Origin: DASXMX01 sp036495445
Lineage (GTDB): Bacteria; Planctomycetota; Phycisphaerae; Tepidisphaerales; Tepidisphaeraceae
Assembly: GCA_036495445.1 (NCBI GenBank)
Contig: DASXMX010000231.1
Location: forward strand, 1 to 16,632
DNA: 16,632 bases
Direction of reading: 5' to 3'
The position numbers and the translations under genes are program-made. The notes under the pieces were generated by a model. It made no database searches. It had not been told where the DNA came from and was given only the letters and a program-made list of their open reading frames with translations. This document shows, in pieces, positions 1 through 6,205 of this stretch. Positions within the stretch are counted from its first letter, which is position 1. Each line of letters opens with the position of its first letter.

Positions 1-304
1 CATCGGGTTTGACCACGCGCACGCGGTCGTCGCGCGACATCGCGAAAAGACGATCGAGCAGGTGGTGGGCAAATTCAAAGGCCGCGCGACCCAGGCGATG
101 CGCGCGTCGGGCTGTCACCCGCTGGCGCGCTTCGTCGCGCCGGAGGAAGCGCCGCCCAGCCCGTGGGCGGAAGGGTCGTGGTCGGTTTACGTCAACGACG
201 TCGGACAGCTTCGCGCGGCGATCGATTACGTGAACCGTCATCCGATCAAAGAGGGCCTTCCGTTGCAGAACTGGTCGTTCGTGCGAGCGATTCCCGGAGT
301 CTGA
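1..304 (+). CDS. REP-associated (Y1/HUH) tyrosine transposase-like protein, C-terminal part
   Basis: The frame is open from base 2 to the TGA at 302-304, so the gene starts before the window. The visible 100 residues carry a DHAHAVVARH segment that fits the His-hydrophobic-His metal site of Y1 (IS200/RAYT) transposases. It is followed by a KFKGRAT helix like the 'KG' helix of that family, a PSPWAEGSW segment, and AIDYVNRHPIKEGLP, which resembles the 'YI..NPv.aGL' helix near the catalytic tyrosine. Planctomycete RAYT-like proteins share this ending. RAYTs are single-copy domesticated transposases that act on REP palindromes as single-stranded DNA. A perfect palindrome starts 14 nt after the stop, which fits. 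The N-terminal half is not visible, so an inactive remnant cannot be excluded. Family placement is from motif memory, not a search. Confidence 0.62.
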   Translation, partial: IGFDHAHAVVARHREKTIEQVVGKFKGRATQAMRASGCHPLARFVAPEEAPPSPWAEGSWSVYVNDVGQLRAAIDYVNRHPIKEGLPLQNWSFVRAIPGV

Positions 305-317
305 TTGCGCCCGTGTG

Positions 318-343
318 TAGCCGGCAGGCATGCCTGCCGGCTA
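318..343. repeat. Perfect 26-bp palindrome (REP-like hairpin)
   Basis: TAGCCGGCAGGCA is followed directly by its exact reverse complement, giving a 13-bp stem with no loop, centred between 330 and 331. It lies 14 nt after the stop of the RAYT-like gene and about 100 nt before argH. There is no T-run after it, so it is not a typical intrinsic terminator. Its sequence is unrelated to the 78-nt elements elsewhere in the window. A REP-like site handled by the neighbouring transposase is the obvious reading, but this is an inference. Confidence 0.8.
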
Positions 344-430
344 AACCTTGCGCCAAGCGTGCTGGGGGCGAGCCTCGCATTGGGAAGCGTCGTCCGTCGC
401 GCACCCCTCAACAGACCGCCCATTCGCGAC

Positions 431-436
431 TACAAT
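431..436 (+). promoter_or_regulatory. Candidate -10 box for argH (TACAAT)
   Basis: TACAAT ends 9 nt before the argH ATG. If it is a -10 box, transcription would begin within a few bases of the start codon, giving a leaderless or nearly leaderless mRNA. That fits the absence of any Shine-Dalgarno sequence before this ATG. No good -35 hexamer is present at 16-18 nt upstream (the best is TCAACA at 408-413), so this is tentative. Confidence 0.3.
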
Positions 437-445
437 CCCGCCCCT

Positions 446-1891
446 ATGTCCGAAACTACGCCCACACCCAAATCCTGGCAGGCCCGCATCGGCGAGGCGA
501 CCGATGCATTGGCCCAGTCGTTCGTCGAATCGATCAGCTACGACCGGAGGCTGTACAAGCACGACATCGCCGGGTCGATCGCACACGCGACGATGCTGGC
601 GAAGGTCGGGCTGATCACCGACGCCGAGCGGGACGCGATCGTCGATGGGCTCAAGTCGATCGAGCGCGACATCGAGTCCGGCAACTTCCACTTCGACGAA
701 AGCCTCGAAGACATCCACATGGTCGTCGAAGCCGAACTGATCAACCGTGTCGGCGAGCCGGGAAGGAAGCTGCATACGGGGAGGAGCCGGAATGATCAGG
801 TGGCGCTTGACCTGGGTGTTTGGTTGCAGACGGCCGCAGTTGAACTCCGCCGAGACCTTCGGCTCCTGATATCCAACTTCATTATCCTCGCTGAAGCGTC
901 GGCCGGCGTGGTGATGCCATCGTACACGCACCTCCAACGGGCGCAGCCCATTTCTGCCGGAGCGGAATGCTTGGCATGGCTTACCATGTTCTATCGCGAC
1001 TTGGTTCGAGTGGAAGCGATCGCGGAAGTTTGGGTCGATAGCCCGTTGGGGAGTGGGGCCATTGCAGGTACCTCTTTGCCGATCGACACAGAAATGACGG
1101 CGTCGCTGCTTGAAGGTCGAGACGACCAACCGCTCCCGTACTTTGCCAGTGGGCCACTCAGCAGCATCGAGTCGACCGCGTCGAGGGATCGCGCGTGCGA
1201 CTTCATGTTTGTTTGTGCCATGATCGCCCAGCACCTCTCCCGCTGGGCCGAGCAGTGGATCATTTACATGACCACGGAGTTCGGCTTCATCAAGATCGCG
1301 GACCGGTTCACGACCAGCAGCTCGATGATGCCGCAGAAGCGGAACCCGGACATGTTGGAGCTGATCCGCGGGCGGTGCGGGAACGTCTACGGCGACCTGT
1401 TTGCGCTGATGACGATCCTCAAGGGCCTGCCGATCGGCTACAACCGCGACCTGCAGGAGGACAAGCGGATCGTCTTCCGCGCCTACGACACCGTGAGCAG
1501 TTGCCTGACGATGGCCGCCGCGATCGTGAACTCGGCCAGCTACGACAAGGAGCGGATCGAGCCGACGCTCGACCGCGGGTTCCTCGACGCGACGTCGCTC
1601 GCCGAATACTTCGTGACGAAGGGCATCCCGTTCCGCACGGCCCACCACATCGTGGGCACTTTGGTCGCACAATGCGAGAAACAGGGGAAACACGCCCTGT
1701 CGCAGCTCTCGGTCGCTGAGATCAACGACGTCCTCAAAGCCCATGGCGCCACGGTGAGCGTGACGGATGAGGTGTACAGCGCGCTGGGCGCTCAGAACGT
1801 CGTGAAGCGCTACCGCAGCGCCGGTGCGGCGGGCGGGCAGCCGTTCCTTGATCAACTCGAAGCGTGGAAGAAGCGACTGGGGATGGAATAG
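446..1891 (+). CDS. argH: Argininosuccinate lyase
   Basis: 481 aa, the usual length for ArgH. It cleaves argininosuccinate to arginine and fumarate, the last step of arginine synthesis, in the cytosol as a homotetramer of the fumarase/aspartase superfamily. Visible motifs are GRSRNDQ (substrate-binding loop), YTHLQRAQP with the conserved His at about residue 162, and the superfamily signature SSSMMPQKRNP at about 291-301 holding the catalytic serine loop. The frame stays open further upstream, but that part covers the 26-bp palindrome and has no ArgH similarity. The ATG at 446 gives a normal N-terminus (MSETTPTPKSWQ). There is no Shine-Dalgarno sequence; a TACAAT box lies 9 nt upstream. The middle third (about 760-1200) is visibly poorer in G+C than both ends. 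No other arg genes are in the window. Confidence 0.96.
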   Translation: MSETTPTPKSWQARIGEATDALAQSFVESISYDRRLYKHDIAGSIAHATMLAKVGLITDAERDAIVDGLKSIERDIESGNFHFDESLEDIHMVVEAELINRVGEPGRKLHTGRSRNDQVALDLGVWLQTAAVELRRDLRLLISNFIILAEASAGVVMPSYTHLQRAQPISAGAECLAWLTMFYRDLVRVEAIAEVWVDSPLGSGAIAGTSLPIDTEMTASLLEGRDDQPLPYFASGPLSSIESTASRDRACDFMFVCAMIAQHLSRWAEQWIIYMTTEFGFIKIADRFTTSSSMMPQKRNPDMLELIRGRCGNVYGDLFALMTILKGLPIGYNRDLQEDKRIVFRAYDTVSSCLTMAAAIVNSASYDKERIEPTLDRGFLDATSLAEYFVTKGIPFRTAHHIVGTLVAQCEKQGKHALSQLSVAEINDVLKAHGATVSVTDEVYSALGAQNVVKRYRSAGAAGGQPFLDQLEAWKKRLGME

Positions 1892-1909
1892 CGAGCGACA
1901 GCTTTCCTC

Positions 1910-1987
1910 GGGTGGCATGGGCATGTACACATGCCCGTGGTCTCTTCGATCGCAAGACACGGGCATGAGTACATGCCCATGCCACCC
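1910..1987. repeat. 78-nt double-hairpin element, copy 1 (BIME/REP-like)
   Basis: The layout is GGGTGG (1910-1915), stem CATGGGCATG (1916-1925), loop TACA, stem CATGCCCGTG (1930-1939), an 18-nt linker (1940-1957), stem CACGGGCATG (1958-1967), loop AGTA, stem CATGCCCATG (1972-1981), and CCACCC (1982-1987). The second hairpin is the first in inverted orientation. A second copy of the same length and layout is at 10968-11045. It begins 18 nt after the argH stop and lies in the 124-nt gap between argH and the convergent gene ending at 2016. That is a typical place for BIME-type repeats and for mRNA 3'-end protection. No T-tract follows on either strand. Confidence 0.88.
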
Positions 1988-2015
1988 AAGAAGAGGAGAA
2001 CCCGTTCCCCGCGAA

Positions 2016-2642
2016 TCACTTCAGCGCATCGGATCGCGCCGGCCGCGTTGTCGGTTCGGAGATGATGGCGAACATCTGTTGGCCGATGGCATCGTTGGCG
2101 TCGGCGGCGGTGCGGTATTTGCCGGCGCGGATGTCGGCGGCGCCGGCTGAGAGCACCTTCTGCACGCGGGGGATCACCCGGCTCTTGGTGTCTTTGTCCG
2201 ACATCGAGGCGAGGTCGACCTTCCACTGGCCGTCGGCGTTGCGCCGGAGCTTCATCGGGTCCACTTCGTAGCGATGGAGGACGGTGGCGGTGTCGCCGGT
2301 GATGTGTTCGTCGGCGGTTTCGATCTGCTGGGACAGGTTGGCCATCGAGTCGCAACTGACGATCGTCTTGCCCGCTTCGCCGAACCGGGCCACGCCGGCG
2401 TCCCGAAGCTGGCGGGCGGCGCTGACCATGTTCGCAATCAGGTGAAGGATGCGAACGTCCTCCGCCGACCCGGTCGAGGCGGCCTCGGCCCCGGCGACGT
2501 CGCCCGCCTCAATCGCCCGGGCGAACGCCAACGCCGCCTTTTTCGGGGTCGACAGGTCGGGCGATGCGGTGCTTGCCCCTTTGGCAAATGCGAGGCACAT
2601 TACAAGCAACGCGGCCAACACGGTGGGAGTCAGGCGGAACAT
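2016..2642 (-). CDS. Small secreted protein of unknown function
   Basis: 208 aa. It starts at an ATG (2642-2640) with a good Shine-Dalgarno sequence, AAGGAG, 4 nt before it (the complement, CTCCTT, is at 2647-2652). The N-terminus MFRLTPTVLAALLVMCLAFAKGA is a clear signal peptide, so the product is exported. The mature part opens with TPKKAALAFARAIEAGDVAGAE, which resembles the first helix of NTF2-like or DUF4878-type lipoprotein domains, and contains GQWKVDLASM, a typical strand of such folds. I do not recognise a specific family and assign no function. It is convergent with argH and divergent from the adaptor gene at 3083, so it is probably a single-gene transcript. Confidence 0.8.
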   Translation of the reverse strand: MFRLTPTVLAALLVMCLAFAKGASTASPDLSTPKKAALAFARAIEAGDVAGAEAASTGSAEDVRILHLIANMVSAARQLRDAGVARFGEAGKTIVSCDSMANLSQQIETADEHITGDTATVLHRYEVDPMKLRRNADGQWKVDLASMSDKDTKSRVIPRVQKVLSAGAADIRAGKYRTAADANDAIGQQMFAIISEPTTRPARSDALK

Positions 2643-3082
2643 GCAACTCCTTCAAGCGTTTGCGCCAAGGCGGGTGCGACGATCCGGTCGGCCCACGACC
2701 GGTAAAATCGGCTGAACCGTAGCGGGGCCGGCGGGGGCGGGCAAGCCGCCGACCGATAATTTGGTTTCCGGAGAACCCCGCACCACGAGGGGCGTAAAAA
2801 AACTCTCTAACTCGCCCGTTTTGGTTTAAGATATCCGGGGTCCGATTGGTAAGATCCGCGATTCGCGGCAGAATAAGGGTGGGCCGGGTCGCGGGTTGAA
2901 GTCTCAAGCGGAGAAGGCCCGGGCGTCGATCCTGAACGGTAGCGGTTTCTTGCAGTATCGCGGGGACAGGCCGGGCGTTTCGGCCGCCCAGGTCAGCAGA
3001 TCCGTCTCTTGGGTCCGCTTTCGACTTGAATTGCGTGTATCTTATTTGTGGCGGCGAGCTTCGCCCCCGAGGGCAACGACTG
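2643..3082. other. 440-nt divergent intergenic region
   Basis: This separates the minus-strand secreted-protein gene from the plus-strand export block, so it must hold both promoters. It contains an A7 run (about 2796-2802), AT-richer stretches around 2815-2835 and 3022-3048 (TTTAAGATATCC; TGTATCTTATTTG), and a short perfect hairpin CCGCGA-T-TCGCGG at 2856-2868. TATCTT at 3038-3043 could be a -10 box for the adaptor gene, but I cannot pair it with a convincing -35. The open frames crossing it have no protein-like character. No RNA gene or riboswitch is recognised. Confidence 0.5.
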
Positions 3083-4000
3083 ATGCAATATCCTTTCACG
3101 CTCCGATCCGCGTATGCCAAGGCCCTGTTGGCCGGGCTGAGCCTGGCCGGGCTGTCGATGGCGGCCTCGGCCGCTGACGACTCGACCGCGTCACTGAACA
3201 ACACGTTTCAGGGGCACACCGCCCCGATCGAGCGCCGGGCGCAGAACTTCGACGTGCCGGGCGTGATCGACAAGATCCTGGTGAAGGAAGGCGAAGCCGT
3301 GAAGGCCGGGCAGCTCATCGCCCAGCAGAACACGTCCGTCGATGAGGCGCAGTTGAAGGCGGCCCAGTTGATTGCCAACTCCACGCTCGAGGTGGAGGCC
3401 GAAGAGGCGCAGCTTAAGGCCGACGCAATCGACTTCGAACGCAAGAAACAGCTCTTCGCCCAGCACTCGATCAGCCCGAGCGAGTACGACGACGCCGAGG
3501 TGAAGGTCACCATTGACGCGCTCAAGGTGAAGCACGCGAAGGAAAATCGGGAAAAGGCGACGTACGATGTGGCCGCGACCGAGGCGAAGATCCATCAGAA
3601 GCAGATGTTCGCCCGGACGGATGGCGTCATTTCCGAAATCGCCACGCACGAGGGTGAACTGGCCGACACGCAGCACCCGGCGATCACAGTCGTCAAGAAC
3701 GACGTGGTCTACGTCGAGGTGGACCTGCCGGCCGACGTGGTCAGCCGGCTGAAGGCGTCGGGCATGAAGACGCCGCTCAAGGTCCGCTACGTCGACGAGG
3801 GCGAGAAGGGCGCCTGGCACGATGCGACGGTCCACTTCATCAAGCCCGAGGCGGACCCGCAGAGCAACTTCGAGCACGTGCAGCTCGAGATGCCCAACCC
3901 CGAGATGCGCAGTGCGGGCTTGCAGGTGACGGTGAAGCTGCCGGATAATCTGATGGCGCCCAGCCAGGCCGCCTCGGCAAGGGTGAGCGCCAGCCGGTAA
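3083..4000 (+). CDS. Periplasmic adaptor (HlyD/RND membrane-fusion type)
   Basis: 305 aa. The chosen ATG at 3083 gives a signal peptide (KALLAGLSLAGLSMAASA, cleavage near ASA|AD) and has GAGGG 9 nt upstream. The frame runs back to 3026, but that part has no sense as protein. After the signal comes the first half of a biotinyl-lipoyl-like domain (FDVPGVIDKILVKEGEAVKAGQ, about residues 55-76), then a long Lys/Glu/Ala-rich coiled coil (about 82-170), the second lipoyl half (DGVISEIATHEGELAD, about 178-193), and a beta-barrel/membrane-proximal part to the end. This is the order of membrane-fusion proteins that bridge an inner-membrane transporter to an outer-membrane channel. It is the first gene of the 3083-10533 block. 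No pump gene is adjacent, so its inner-membrane partner is probably one of the next two fusion proteins. That pairing is an inference. Confidence 0.85.
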   Translation: MQYPFTLRSAYAKALLAGLSLAGLSMAASAADDSTASLNNTFQGHTAPIERRAQNFDVPGVIDKILVKEGEAVKAGQLIAQQNTSVDEAQLKAAQLIANSTLEVEAEEAQLKADAIDFERKKQLFAQHSISPSEYDDAEVKVTIDALKVKHAKENREKATYDVAATEAKIHQKQMFARTDGVISEIATHEGELADTQHPAITVVKNDVVYVEVDLPADVVSRLKASGMKTPLKVRYVDEGEKGAWHDATVHFIKPEADPQSNFEHVQLEMPNPEMRSAGLQVTVKLPDNLMAPSQAASARVSASR

Positions 4001-4029
4001 CGAGCGCAAATCGTGGGGCAGGCGTGGAA

Positions 4030-4070
4030 GCTTGCATGCCATGTGCGGAACAAGGCACTGGCGGGCAAGC
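4030..4070. repeat. Imperfect inverted repeat between adaptor genes
   Basis: The segments GCTTGC, GCCA and GTGC (4030-4046) can pair with GCAC, TGGC and GCAAGC (4055-4070) around an 8-nt loop, giving 14 base pairs broken by a 2x2 internal loop and one bulged T. A short tandem repeat, four copies of GCAA (4065-4080), overlaps the right arm. It sits in the 125-nt gap between two co-directional genes. It could be a decayed REP-like element or a processing/attenuation hairpin. No T-run follows. Confidence 0.55.
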
Positions 4071-4125
4071 AAGCAAGCAAATCTGTCGGCGAACGTGAAC
4101 ACCAGAGAATCGGAGGTCCAAGGCC

Positions 4126-6078
4126 GTGGCTTCAGGAATTGTTGAATCATCGGACCAGGGATCGGAACAGGAACAAGAAGGGCAGCAGAGGCACCAAGGG
4201 ATCGCCCGGGCGCCGATGGTGCAAAAACTGTTGGACGCACCCAACCTGCCGGCGTTCCTGAACGAGCTGATCACGACCCAGGCGACCACCGTCGCCGGCA
4301 CGGAAGCCGCGGGTTTCATCATCGATCGCAACGGCGAGGGGTTCGGCTTCCGGCCGATCGCCCACGTCCGCCCGGACGCCAGCACGCCCGAGGTCCGTGA
4401 GGCCGCCCTCAAGGCCTTCATGGAGCTCATCAAGCCGTGCGTCACCGGCGGCAAGGACGGGGCGATCGAGCTGTCGAACCCCAGCGAGGTCTACCAGCCC
4501 GAGACCCAGTATTGCCTGGTAACGATCCTCCGCGCCGAGGGGCAGGCGGTGGCGGTTTCGGCCGTCATCACCCGCTGCATGAACCTCGACCGGGCCAAGC
4601 AGCGGCTGCAATCGATGCAGCTCGTGGCCGGGTACTTCGAGCTGTTCGCGCTGCGGCACTCCTCGGAACAGACCCGCTCAATCGCCGAAAGCCACCAGCA
4701 CGTGCTGCAACTGGCGACCGCCGCCGCCACCGCCGAGGGCTTCGACCAGGCCGCAACCAACCTCTGTAACGAACTGGCCAACCGTTCCGGCGCCAGCCGC
4801 GTTTCGCTCGGCTGGCTCAAGGGCGAGCGGATCAAGGTCAAGGCCCTCTCCCACACCGAAGAGTTCGACAAGAAGCAGGAACTGATCGTTACGATTCAGC
4901 GGGTGATGGAGGAGTGCGCCGACCAGGAGGAGATCGTCTCCTACGATCCGGCCGGCAAGAGCTCGGAGAACGTGACCCGCGAGGCCGCCGCGTTGTCCCG
5001 CTCGCAGGGCGGGAACATCGTCCTGTCGCTGCCGCTGCGGAACCGCGCCGAAGTGTGCGGCGTGATCACGATCGAGTTCCTCCCCAATACGCAAATCAGC
5101 CCGCAGGTGGCCAACGGCCTGGCTGTGGCCGTCGAGATCCTCGCGCCGCAGCTTTACGACCGGTATCAGAACGACCGTTACCTGGTCACCAAGGCGGGCC
5201 TCAGCCTCCGCGAGCAGGTCGAGCACATCACCGGCCCGCGGTACATGTTGGCCAAGGTGATCACCGCCGCGTCGATCATCGTGCTGCTGTTCGTGTTCCT
5301 CTACCGGCCGATGTACCACGTGAGCGCGCCGTTCCAATTCGGTTCACCCGAGAAGCAGATCATCTCGGCGCCGTACGAGGGTGCGATCCAGAGCGTCGGC
5401 AAAACAGCCGACGGACAGCCGCTTCGCCCGGGTGACAGGGTTCACAAGGGTGACGTCCTCGTGGTGCTCGATACCAACGAGCTGCGCCAGAAGCAAATCG
5501 AGGCCCTGAACCGTGCCGAAGAGGCTCAGGCGGAAAGGGATAAGGCCAGCGGCACGCCGGGCAAGAGGGCCGACGCGAATATCGCCGAGGCCCGCCGCCA
5601 AGCGGCCCAGGCGGAGGCCGATTTGTATGAGTTGCAGATCAAGAGCGCCCGGGTGGTCGCGCCCAAGGACGGCACGATCCTCAAGGGCGAGCTGGGCCAG
5701 AAGATCGGACAGAAGGTGCAGTTGGGCGACGAGCTCTTCGAGCTCGCCCCCAATAACAAGCTCCGGCCCGAGCTGAACGTCAACGAGCGCGACATCCAGG
5801 ACGTGAAGCTCGACGCCGGCGGCAAGTTCGCGACCGACGCGCTGCCGATGGACCGGTTCCCGCTGAAGGTGACGCGGATCCTCCCGTCGCCTGAGGCGAA
5901 GGAAGGGTCGAACACGTTCACGGTCTATGCCGACGTCCCGGCCGACGTGCTCGCCGCCCACCCCGACTGGAAGCCCGGCATGGCTGGCGAAGCCCGCGTC
6001 GACGTGGGCAACCGGTCCCTCGCCTGGATCTGGACGCACCGCCTGATCGACTTCCTCCGCGTGAAGCTGTGGATGTAG
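4126..6078 (+). CDS. GAF-domain sensor fused to a HlyD-type membrane adaptor
   Basis: 650 aa. It starts at a GTG (4126) with a strong GGAGG (4112-4116) 9 nt upstream. Residues about 30-170 and 189-345 look like two GAF-type ligand-binding modules; the second (ATNLCNELANRSGASRVSLG ... VCGVITIEFLP) is the clearer. A single transmembrane helix follows at about 375-396 (ITAASIIVLLFVFLYRP). Then come a HlyD barrel-sandwich half (ISAPYEGAIQSVG ... VHKGDVLVVLDTNELR, about 412-455), a short Ala/Glu/Arg coiled coil (456-510), the second lipoyl half (VAPKDGTILKGELGQKIGQ) and a beta-barrel. It ends in an aromatic tail, LAWIWTHRLIDFLRVKLWM. Topology would put the GAF modules in the cytosol and the adaptor part in the periplasm. 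It probably senses a cytosolic ligand and tunes the export complex, which is an inference. Confidence 0.85.
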   Translation: MASGIVESSDQGSEQEQEGQQRHQGIARAPMVQKLLDAPNLPAFLNELITTQATTVAGTEAAGFIIDRNGEGFGFRPIAHVRPDASTPEVREAALKAFMELIKPCVTGGKDGAIELSNPSEVYQPETQYCLVTILRAEGQAVAVSAVITRCMNLDRAKQRLQSMQLVAGYFELFALRHSSEQTRSIAESHQHVLQLATAAATAEGFDQAATNLCNELANRSGASRVSLGWLKGERIKVKALSHTEEFDKKQELIVTIQRVMEECADQEEIVSYDPAGKSSENVTREAAALSRSQGGNIVLSLPLRNRAEVCGVITIEFLPNTQISPQVANGLAVAVEILAPQLYDRYQNDRYLVTKAGLSLREQVEHITGPRYMLAKVITAASIIVLLFVFLYRPMYHVSAPFQFGSPEKQIISAPYEGAIQSVGKTADGQPLRPGDRVHKGDVLVVLDTNELRQKQIEALNRAEEAQAERDKASGTPGKRADANIAEARRQAAQAEADLYELQIKSARVVAPKDGTILKGELGQKIGQKVQLGDELFELAPNNKLRPELNVNERDIQDVKLDAGGKFATDALPMDRFPLKVTRILPSPEAKEGSNTFTVYADVPADVLAAHPDWKPGMAGEARVDVGNRSLAWIWTHRLIDFLRVKLWM

Positions 6079-6081
6079 AGG

Positions 6082-6202
6082 AGGGTTCAGGGTTCGCACG
6101 TTCAGGGTTCAGGTGCGCAAGGAAACGTTCCTTTCCAATCTGAACCCTGAACCCTAATTCCCGAACCCTGACCTCTCGATTCTGAACCCTCTGTTCCTGA
6201 GC
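6082..6202. repeat. Mirrored heptamer array between adaptor and protease genes
   Basis: The whole 127-nt spacer is built on a 7-nt period. The left arm has AGGGTTC at 6082, 6089 and 6104. The right arm, from 6140 to 6202, divides into nine consecutive 7-mers; CTGAACC (complementary to the left-arm motif by one-base shift) occurs at 6140, 6147 and 6182, with degenerate units such as CCGAACC between. TTCAGGGTTCAG (6101-6112) pairs exactly with CTGAACCCTGAA (6140-6151), so the two arms can fold into a hairpin. The array starts 3 nt after the stop at 6078 and ends 3 nt before the ATG at 6206, leaving no room for a Shine-Dalgarno sequence. Confidence 0.8.
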
Positions 6203-6205
6203 ATC

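Noticed and set aside
341..1966. 541-codon minus-strand frame opposite argH
   Set aside because: It is antisense to an unmistakable argH and begins inside the 78-nt repeat; composition is that of a shadow frame.
1910..1987. Rho-independent terminator after argH
   Set aside because: The stems are followed by no T-tract on either strand, and the same element occurs in a non-terminator context at 10968.
1852..2355. Minus-strand frame crossing the 78-nt element
   Set aside because: It overlaps the better-supported secreted-protein gene in another frame, and part of its sequence is just the repeat translated.
2856..2868. Short hairpin CCGCGA-T-TCGCGG as an operator
   Set aside because: Six-base stems of this composition are expected by chance in DNA this rich in G+C.
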